Source: Crenothrix polyspora (GTDB taxonomy: Bacteria > Pseudomonadota > Gammaproteobacteria > Methylococcales > Methylomonadaceae). From it: a DNA stretch of 38,372 nucleotides. A model generated the notes under the pieces. That model ran no database searches and was not told where the DNA came from. It saw nothing but the letters and a program-made list of their open reading frames with translations. Below, one piece after another: positions 31,547-38,372 of this stretch (position 1 is its first letter; every line of letters begins with the position of its first letter). A program made the translations under genes and the position numbers. The stretch lies in the NCBI GenBank assembly GCA_945902915.1, contig CAMDNJ010000013.1, positions 1-38,372 on the forward strand, in the 5' to 3' direction.

Positions 31547-31651
31547 CTTAAGGCGGAGCAGATACTAGGCTTAACCATTCGCCGTTTGCCTTTTGTCTGC
31601 TCTTAAAAGAACCCTGTCTAAAAGTGAACGATTAAGCTAATGTCCCGTTTT
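31547..31651. repeat. Partial second copy of the MITE (right half)
   Basis: Aligns to 30666-30773: cttaaggcg...tactaggctt...gtctgc.cttA.AAGAACCCTG.CTAAAAGTGAAC..TTAAGCTA.TGTCCCGT.TTAAATTGGTAG. Confidence 0.82.
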
Positions 31652-31698
31652 AAATTGGTAGTCTATTTTACTTTTAGCTTAACGCCTGTGCTTAACTT

Positions 31699-32667
31699 AT
31701 GAAAATTGGTCCTTATCAACTCGAAAATAATCTGATTTTAGCGCCTATGGCTGGGATTAGTGACCTGCCTTTTAGATCGTTATGCAAACAACAGGGCGCA
31801 GGTTTAGCAGTTTCCGAGATGGTTGCTTCAAATCCAGCCTTGCGAGAACATAAACGCACCTTATTAAAGGCTGATCACAAAGATGAAATCGGCCTGCGCT
31901 CGGTGCAAATACTAGGCATAAATCCAGAGCAAATGGCTGATGCCGCACGATATAATGCAGAACGTGGCGCACAAATTATTGATATCAATATGGGCTGCCC
32001 TGCTAAAAAGGTCTGTTCAGTTGCGGCAGGATCAGCCTTACTAAGAGATGAGGCACTGGTAAAGAAAATATTGGATGCTGTGGTCAATGCCGTAGATATT
32101 CCTGTTACTTTAAAAATCCGCACCGGTTGGGATAGTCATAACCGTAACGCGGTTGATATTGCCAAAATAGCCGAAAACTCAGGTATAGCTGCTCTCACTT
32201 TGCATGGACGTACAAGAGCGTGTAAATTTAACGGGCAAGCTGAATATGAAACTATTAAAGCGGTTAAGCTAGCGGTTAATATACCTATCATTGCCAACGG
32301 TGATATTGATTCAGCACAAAAAGCCAGTTATGTACTAGATACTACTGGCGCAGATGCCATCATGATCGGTCGTGCCGCACAAGGCAATCCTTGGATATTT
32401 AAGCAAATAGATCATTTTCTTAAAACAGGAAAAGACCTAGAAAAACCAACTGCAACTGACATACATAGCACCTTGCTAACTCACCTTGAGCAACTATATA
32501 GCTTCTATGGCAATCTTAGCGGTGTTAGAATAGCCCGAAAACATATAGGTTGGTATTTTAAACATTTTGATACTATCAGCATAGAAACTCGAAACCAACT
32601 GAATCAAGCTATCAGCCCAACAAAACAATTAGCGCTGATTAATTCGGCCTTTAATCACCTACACTAA
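31699..32667 (+). CDS. dusB: tRNA-dihydrouridine synthase DusB
   Basis: LAPMAGISDLPFRSLC; DINMGCPAKKVC; adjacent to fis. Confidence 0.97.
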   Translation: MKIGPYQLENNLILAPMAGISDLPFRSLCKQQGAGLAVSEMVASNPALREHKRTLLKADHKDEIGLRSVQILGINPEQMADAARYNAERGAQIIDINMGCPAKKVCSVAAGSALLRDEALVKKILDAVVNAVDIPVTLKIRTGWDSHNRNAVDIAKIAENSGIAALTLHGRTRACKFNGQAEYETIKAVKLAVNIPIIANGDIDSAQKASYVLDTTGADAIMIGRAAQGNPWIFKQIDHFLKTGKDLEKPTATDIHSTLLTHLEQLYSFYGNLSGVRIARKHIGWYFKHFDTISIETRNQLNQAISPTKQLALINSAFNHLH

Positions 32668-32679
32668 GACCGCTAGCCC

Positions 32680-32964
32680 ATGAATCCATTATCAAATAGT
32701 GCCGATACTATTAACAGTGACAGTAAAAAGGCTCTCCTTTTACCGCTGTCTCTATATGTCAAACAAACCATAGAGCTCTATCTTTCGCAACTGAGTGGTC
32801 ATGATGCTGTCGGCTTACATGCTATGGTGATTAGCGAAGTTGAAAAACCTTTGTTAGAAACGGCTTTAGAACATTCGGGCTATAACCAAACTAAAGCGGC
32901 CAAAGCACTAGGCTTAAGTCGCAGTACCTTAAGAAAAAAATTAGAGCAATACGGCATCTCTTAA
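32680..32964 (+). CDS. fis: DNA-binding protein Fis
   Basis: EVEKPLLETALEHSGYNQTKAAKALGLSRSTLRKKLEQYGI. Confidence 0.97.
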   Translation: MNPLSNSADTINSDSKKALLLPLSLYVKQTIELYLSQLSGHDAVGLHAMVISEVEKPLLETALEHSGYNQTKAAKALGLSRSTLRKKLEQYGIS

Positions 32965-33025
32965 GCTCCACCACGATTTGATTTACTCACTATTACAACC
33001 CTCTATCCATATATAAAAGGTCTGC

Positions 33026-34585
33026 ATGAACAAAATAATGACTCGCGCACTGATCAGCGTTTCTGATAAATCTGGTGTGGTCGATTTTTGCCGAGAATTA
33101 CATCAACTAGGCATTGAGCTTTTGTCTACGGGTGGTACGGCTAAAACACTTGCGGAACATGATATACCCGTCACTGAAGTTTCAGATTACACTGGTTTTC
33201 CAGAAATGATGGATGGTCGAGTTAAAACCTTACATCCTAAAGTACATGGCGGCATTTTAGGTCGTAGAGGCATAGATGACACCGTAATGGCTGCGAATGC
33301 TATTAAGCCTATTGATATGGTCGTGGTCAATCTCTATCCCTTTGAGCAAACTATTGCTAACCCCCATTGTGATTTTGAAACCGCTATAGAAAATATCGAT
33401 ATCGGTGGCCCGACCATGATACGCGCCGCCGCTAAAAATCATGCCGATGTTGCTATCATTGTTAATCCTGATGATTACGCTAGTATTTTAGCTGAACTAA
33501 AACTCGCTGATAACAAGCTGTCTGCAAAGACCCGTTTTAATTTGGCTCTAAAAAGCTTTGAACACACTGCTCGCTATGACACTGCGATTGCTACTTATTT
33601 AGGCAAGTTAAATGATGTGGCGTTTCCTGAAACCTTAAATTTACAGTTTTATCATAATCAAGCACTGCGTTATGGCGAGAACCCCCATCAGAGTGCGGCT
33701 TTTTATAGAGAAAAAGTGCCTAGCGCTGGCACGATTGCCGCAGCCCATCAGCACCAAGGTAAAGAATTATCCTACAACAATATTGTTGATGCCGATGCCG
33801 CGCTGGAATGTGTAAAAACCTTTAAGGACAAAGCTACTTGCGTCATTGTTAAACATGCTAATCCCTGCGGCGTAGCTCAGGCTGATAGTCTTTTAGGTGC
33901 TTATGATAAAGCCTATGCGACAGATCCGACCTCAGCCTTTGGCGGCATTATCGCCTTTAATCAAGAGCTCGATGAACAAACTGCGGCAGAAATCATCAGC
34001 CGCCAATTTGTTGAAGTGATAATTGCACCTACCATAGCACCGGCAGCCTTAGCCGTATTAGCAACAAAACAAAATATTCGCGTATTAGCTTGTGGCTTAT
34101 GGGAAAGTGTTAATACGCCTTCTTTTGATTTCAAGCGTGTTGCCGGTGGTCTTTTAGTTCAAGACAAAGATTTTGGTGAAATAACACTAGACGATCTTAA
34201 AGTTGTGAGTCAACGCACACCTACTGAACAAGAATTAGCAGATTTATTATTCGCTTGGAAAGTAGCCAAATTCGTTAAATCTAATGCCATTGTTTACTGC
34301 AAAGATGGCCAGACCATTGGTGTAGGCGCAGGACAAATGAGCCGTGTTTATTCTGCTAAAATTGCTGGCATAAAAGCTGCCGATGAAGGCTTAGTTGTAC
34401 CCGGTTCAGCTTTAGCATCTGACGCGTTCTTTCCCTTTAGAGATGGCATAGATGCAGCCGCAGAAGCAGGCATTACCGCCATTATTCAACCGGGCGGCTC
34501 TATGCGTGATAACGAAGTGATAGCTGCGGCCAATGAACACAACATTGCTATGGTCTTCACCGGCATGCGCCATTTTCGACATTAA
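33026..34585 (+). CDS. purH: Bifunctional AICAR formyltransferase / IMP cyclohydrolase
   Basis: [52 protein letters not shown]. Confidence 0.98.
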   Translation: MNKIMTRALISVSDKSGVVDFCRELHQLGIELLSTGGTAKTLAEHDIPVTEVSDYTGFPEMMDGRVKTLHPKVHGGILGRRGIDDTVMAANAIKPIDMVVVNLYPFEQTIANPHCDFETAIENIDIGGPTMIRAAAKNHADVAIIVNPDDYASILAELKLADNKLSAKTRFNLALKSFEHTARYDTAIATYLGKLNDVAFPETLNLQFYHNQALRYGENPHQSAAFYREKVPSAGTIAAAHQHQGKELSYNNIVDADAALECVKTFKDKATCVIVKHANPCGVAQADSLLGAYDKAYATDPTSAFGGIIAFNQELDEQTAAEIISRQFVEVIIAPTIAPAALAVLATKQNIRVLACGLWESVNTPSFDFKRVAGGLLVQDKDFGEITLDDLKVVSQRTPTEQELADLLFAWKVAKFVKSNAIVYCKDGQTIGVGAGQMSRVYSAKIAGIKAADEGLVVPGSALASDAFFPFRDGIDAAAEAGITAIIQPGGSMRDNEVIAAANEHNIAMVFTGMRHFRH

Positions 34586-34632
34586 TTTAAACACGGCGTA
34601 ACACTTTTACGCCGTCTTGCAGAGACTCCCTT

Positions 34633-35904
34633 ATGAAAATCCTCATCGTTGGTAGCGGTGGTCGTGAACACGCCCTCGCTTGGAAAGCTAAACAATCTCC
34701 TAAAGTTACCCAAGTCTTTGTAGCCCCAGGCAATCCAGGCACAGCTTTAGAAGCTGGCGTTGAAAACATCGCACTGGCTGTTGATGACATTTCTGGCTTA
34801 CTGGCTTTTGCCCAACAAGAACACATCGATTTAACTATTATTGGCCCAGAAATTCCTTTGGTCTTAGGTATCGTTGATAGTTTTCAAGCCGCTGGCCTAA
34901 AATGTTTTGGCCCCAGCGCCCTCGCTGCACAACTTGAAGGCTCTAAGTCTTTTTGTAAAGATTTCATGATACGCCATCATATTCCCACAGCTGCTTATCA
35001 AAGCTTTACCGATACCGAGCTAGCTATTGCTTATATTAAACTACAAGGTGCGCCTATAGTTGTTAAAGCCGACGGCTTGGCTGCTGGTAAAGGTGTGATC
35101 GTTGCCCTAAACGAACAAGCCGCGATAGATGCGGTCATCGATATGCTCTCAGGCAATGTCTTTGGTAGTGCTGGCAATCGAGTGGTTATCGAAGAATTTT
35201 TAGTCGGCGAAGAAGCCAGCTTCATTGTTATTGCCGACGGCAAAAATGCACTGGCGATGGCCACTTCACAAGATCACAAAGCGCGTGATAATAATGATTT
35301 AGGACCCAACACTGGCGGCATGGGTGCTTATTCACCCGCTCCCGTGGTAACGCCAGAAATTCATGAGCGCGTCATGCGTGATGTCATCGCCCCTACCTTA
35401 AAAGGTATGGCTAACGATGGCCTACCTTACACTGGCTTTCTTTATGCGGGCTTAATGATTAGTCCAGATGGCACTATTAAAGTATTGGAATATAACTGCC
35501 GATTTGGCGATCCTGAAACACAGCCCATCATGATGCGGATGAAAAGTGACCTAGTCGAACTCTGTGAAGCTGCTTTGGCTGGTGAGTTAGATAAAGCCCA
35601 CAGCGAATGGGATGAGCGAGCTGCTTTAGCCGTAGTCTTGGCCGCTGGCGGCTATCCAGACAGCTATCAACAAGGTGCGATTATTTCTGGCTTACCCGAA
35701 CAAGAACAAACTGAGTGCAAAGTATTTCATGCAGGGACTAAAAAGGTCGGTGACAACATAGTGACTGCCGGAGGTCGTGTGTTATCGGCTTGCGCATTAG
35801 GATCAGATATTAAAACCGCACAAACCAATGCCTATAAACTGGCCAATAGCCTATATTGGGATGGCGTTTATTACCGTACTGACATTGGCTTTAAAGCGAT
35901 TTAA
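34633..35904 (+). CDS. purD: Phosphoribosylamine-glycine ligase
   Basis: MKILIVGSGGREHALAWK; VKADGLAAGKGV; NTGGMGAYSPAPVV; EYNCRFGDPETQ. Confidence 0.98.
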   Translation: MKILIVGSGGREHALAWKAKQSPKVTQVFVAPGNPGTALEAGVENIALAVDDISGLLAFAQQEHIDLTIIGPEIPLVLGIVDSFQAAGLKCFGPSALAAQLEGSKSFCKDFMIRHHIPTAAYQSFTDTELAIAYIKLQGAPIVVKADGLAAGKGVIVALNEQAAIDAVIDMLSGNVFGSAGNRVVIEEFLVGEEASFIVIADGKNALAMATSQDHKARDNNDLGPNTGGMGAYSPAPVVTPEIHERVMRDVIAPTLKGMANDGLPYTGFLYAGLMISPDGTIKVLEYNCRFGDPETQPIMMRMKSDLVELCEAALAGELDKAHSEWDERAALAVVLAAGGYPDSYQQGAIISGLPEQEQTECKVFHAGTKKVGDNIVTAGGRVLSACALGSDIKTAQTNAYKLANSLYWDGVYYRTDIGFKAI

Positions 35905-35944
35905 ATTTAAAAGCTAATTTTGTAGATTGATCGGGTGGCGATAA

Positions 35945-35976
35945 CGGTGATGCCTGTTATCCCTCCTGCATCACCG
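35945..35976. repeat. Hairpin downstream of purD (REP-like)
   Basis: cggtgatgc (35945-35953) / gcatcaccg (35968-35976), 9-bp perfect arms, no T-tract. Confidence 0.6.
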
Positions 35977-36567
35977 AACGTATCCAGCCTTAGGAATGAA
36001 AGGCTTTCAGCGCTCCCCGCCGACACATCTTACCTTTGGATGCTCCAGTGCTCAGCTTGCTATTTGTGGCCTTGGCTTCGACCTGTATCCATCAGATGAT
36101 TTCCAATCACCGCTAGTTAGGAAATCGCCGTAGTTGCCGTTCTTTTCTATTTCAAATGACCATTCGCTTCGCTTGACAGTCTTTTCGTTGTATCTCGATT
36201 CTTTCAGTCCTTTGCTCTGACAAGACATATTCGCTATTTCGGTTTCTGCTGATTTTTTTAAGTCTTTCACTTCGAAGATCTACCCAGATATAAAACATTG
36301 GCTGAAGTAAGTGCACAAAAATGGATTATGGGGTGTCAAATGACGTTAGGCGACAGCTTTGTCCTTTGCTAGATTTCATTGATGGATAATTGGTCACAAT
36401 GAAATAACCTTCGAACTTTTGCGAATGTAGACATGTAATTCACTCTTGATTTACACCGGCTTAATAACTAAGCAGGATACATGGATTACCTAGTAATTTT
36501 CAATCAGCGCCAACAAATCAAAATGATATCGGAAGTTTTTGCATTGATAGAGGAAAAGGTCATGCTA

Positions 36568-36654
36568 AAACTCATTTACCGATTGCGAAAAACACTAAAC
36601 CTCAAAACACCCTATGCGTTATTTATTGGCGATGACAAACGGCAGACTGCATAG
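36568..36654 (+). pseudogene. Possible C-terminal remnant of an IS30-family transposase
   Basis: KLIYRLRKTLNLKTPYALFIGDDKRQTA* resembles the IS30 ending (LN.RPRKTLG(F/Y)KTP.E.F). Confidence 0.4.
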
Positions 36655-36890
36655 TTATTAGAATTGCAATTCAGAATCGAATTCGCCTTCCATATAGATT
36701 ATTAATCCTAAAAATAACATCTCCCTACATTTAAACAAGGCTTATTTTTGATTAGGCCAAAGTCCGCAACATATCAATTAACTATATGATAATAAATAGT
36801 ATTTTTTTATATATAATTTTTAATTATTGTTTTATAGAAGCTGATTGATAAGTTTTTGTTAAAAAATAGGGTATTCGAATGAAATCTTCC

Positions 36891-36919
36891 TTGACTGGAA
36901 GCTGTTTGGAATTTATAGT
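36891..36919 (+). promoter_or_regulatory. sigma70 promoter of the dcw cluster (Pmra-like)
   Basis: TTGACT (36891-36896) - 17 bp - TATAGT (36914-36919). Confidence 0.8.
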
Positions 36920-36928
36920 GTTAAAAAA

Positions 36929-36953
36929 GTGGTAAAAAGTGGTGGTAAGTGGT
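36929..36953 (+). promoter_or_regulatory. Putative MraZ operator: three GTGGT direct repeats at 10-bp period
   Basis: GTGGT at 36929, 36939 and 36949 with 5-bp spacers, immediately downstream of the promoter and upstream of mraZ. Confidence 0.8.
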
Positions 36954-36979
36954 TATTTTTAGAGAATTTTGGGGGTTTT

Positions 36980-37447
36980 TTGTTTCGAGGCATAAGTTCG
37001 ATCAATTTAGATGATAAGGGTCGTCTTGCAATTCCAACACGTTACCGTGAAGAATTGCAAGATTGCTGTGATCGTCAAATGGTGGTAACTGTTGCAGTAA
37101 ATGAACAGTGCGTTGGTGAGCATGGTTGTTTATGGCTGTATCCGCTTCCAGAATGGGAGAAATTAGAGCTAACGATAAGTAAATTGCCCACATTGAATAA
37201 AATGGCAGGGAAATTAAGGCGTTTTGTTATAGGTAACGCATCTGAGTGTGAGATGGATGGTCAAGGACGATTATTATTGCCAGAGAAGTTAAGAAAATTT
37301 TCTCAGATGGATAAAAAAATTGTTCTAGTTGGTCAGTTGAATAAATTTGAGATTTGGAATGACGATGCTTGGATAGCTAAAGAGCAGCAATGGTTAGATG
37401 GTGGTGATAATGACGGCTTGGAAGAGTTAGGGACATTGTCATTTTAA
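36980..37447 (+). CDS. mraZ: Transcriptional regulator MraZ (TTG start proposed; called ORF start at 36929 is inside the operator)
   Basis: (L)FRGISSINLDDKGRLAIPTRYRE...; GGGGG RBS-like run at 36971-36975. Confidence 0.93.
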   Translation: MFRGISSINLDDKGRLAIPTRYREELQDCCDRQMVVTVAVNEQCVGEHGCLWLYPLPEWEKLELTISKLPTLNKMAGKLRRFVIGNASECEMDGQGRLLLPEKLRKFSQMDKKIVLVGQLNKFEIWNDDAWIAKEQQWLDGGDNDGLEELGTLSF

Positions 37448-37463
37448 TACGGGGGAATTGTTA

Positions 37464-38302
37464 GTGGAACATTTACCCGTTATGTATGCAGAAGCTTTGC
37501 AGCAATTAGCGATTAAGAGTGATGGTGTTTATCTCGACGGTACTTTCGGTCGAGGTGGTCATAGTCAGGGTATCTTAAATTTATTAGGTTCGAATGGTCA
37601 GTTGTTAGCATTTGACCGTGATGTTGATGCTATTAATGCAGATTGCGCGCAAGCCATGTGTTTAGATAAGCGATTTAAACTTAAACATAGTTGTTTTTCA
37701 CAGTTAGAAAATATAGTCAATAGTGAAGGTTTAGCAGAAAAGATAGATGGTATTTTGTTGGATCTAGGCGTCTCCTCGCCTCAGCTTGATACACCAGAAA
37801 GAGGCTTTAGCTTCTTACGGGATGGTCCTTTGGATATGCGTATGGATAGCACTACCGGAGTATCTGCTGAACAATGGCTGTCTACTGTAGATGAAAAATA
37901 TTTAGTTAAGGTTCTGTTTGAATATGGTGAAGAGAAGTTCGCAAGGCGTATAGCTCGAGCAATATTAGAGCAGCGAATGAAGTCTCCGATTACAACGACT
38001 AAACAATTAGCAGATTTAATTGAAGATGTAGTGCCACTAAGGGAAAAACATAAGCATCCTGCGACACGAACTTTTCAGGCGATACGCATAGAAATCAATA
38101 AAGAGCTGGATGAGTTGTCCACAGTGTTGGATCAGGCTATACGAGTTCTAGGTCCGGGAGGCAAATTAGTGGTGATTTCTTTCCATTCTCTGGAGGATCG
38201 AATTGTAAAGCGCTTTATTAGAAATGAATCCGGCGCAAAACATAATCCTGGGAAACTGCCTATTAAAGAAGTTGATATTCTTAAGGGTGTTTTAAAAAAG
38301 CC
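37464..38302 (+). CDS. rsmH: 16S rRNA (cytosine(1402)-N4)-methyltransferase RsmH, 3' end truncated/corrupted by contig-end fold-back
   Basis: EHLPVMYAEALQQLAIKSDGVYLDGTFGRGGHS; LDLGVSSPQLDTPERGFSF; VISFHSLEDRIVK; homology expected to continue after LKK but sequence folds back. Confidence 0.93.
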
Positions 38303-38358
38303 CTTACTTGGCTTTTTTAAAACACCCTTAAGAATATCAACTTCTTTAATAGGCAGTT
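38254..38358. repeat. Perfect 49-bp inverted repeat with 7-nt loop (fold-back)
   Basis: Arms 38254-38302 and 38310-38358, loop cttactt; followed by an 18-bp restart of the left arm (38355-38372 = 38270-38287). Confidence 0.97.
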
Positions 38359-38372
38359 GATATTCTTAAGGG

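Noticed and set aside
36052-36270. 72-aa minus-strand ORF after purD
   Set aside because: No recognisable family, no convincing RBS, and it sits in a degenerate spacer; noted only as a possible remnant.
36929-36979. N-terminal extension of MraZ as called (MVKSGGKWLFLENFGGF)
   Set aside because: The DNA encoding it is the GTGGT operator and leader; MraZ homology starts at FRGISSINLDDKGRLAIP.

Overview
The window looks like a gammaproteobacterial chromosomal contig. Gene content and order suggest a methanotroph or another Methylococcales-like organism, but that is inference. In order it contains: CYTH protein-recF-gyrB-lgt-hemJ; an exosortase/PEP-CTERM block (asparagine-synthase-like protein, PrsR-type regulator, exosortase, EpsI); a decayed IS5-type transposase; yajQ; a divergent sigma-70 family factor; ftsH; uvrD; a DUF2892-like protein, fxsA, cutA, dsbD, tlpA-like; a PEP-CTERM protein; an uncharacterised 229-aa protein beside a 21-bp minisatellite; aroQ-accB-accC; a RelE/ParE-type TA pair; prmA-rlmI-(175-aa orphan)-dusB-fis-purH-purD; then the start of the dcw cluster (mraZ-rsmH). 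The strongest non-gene signals are: (i) a perfect 49-bp fold-back inverted repeat at the right end that breaks rsmH, most likely an assembly or amplification artefact; (ii) a textbook promoter followed by three GTGGT boxes at exact 10-bp period upstream of mraZ, which shows the called mraZ start is wrong; (iii) two parS-like 16-mers in the recF/gyrB junction; (iv) a cloverleaf-foldable repeat between ftsH and uvrD; (v) a MITE with 23-bp terminal inverted repeats and a partial second copy flanking an orphan gene; (vi) a 21-bp (7-codon) minisatellite; and (vii) an asparagine-synthase homologue without the catalytic Cys2, encoded next to the exosortase. I do not see a clearly new multi-gene system. 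The closest candidates are the exosortase-linked locus and the repeat elements.
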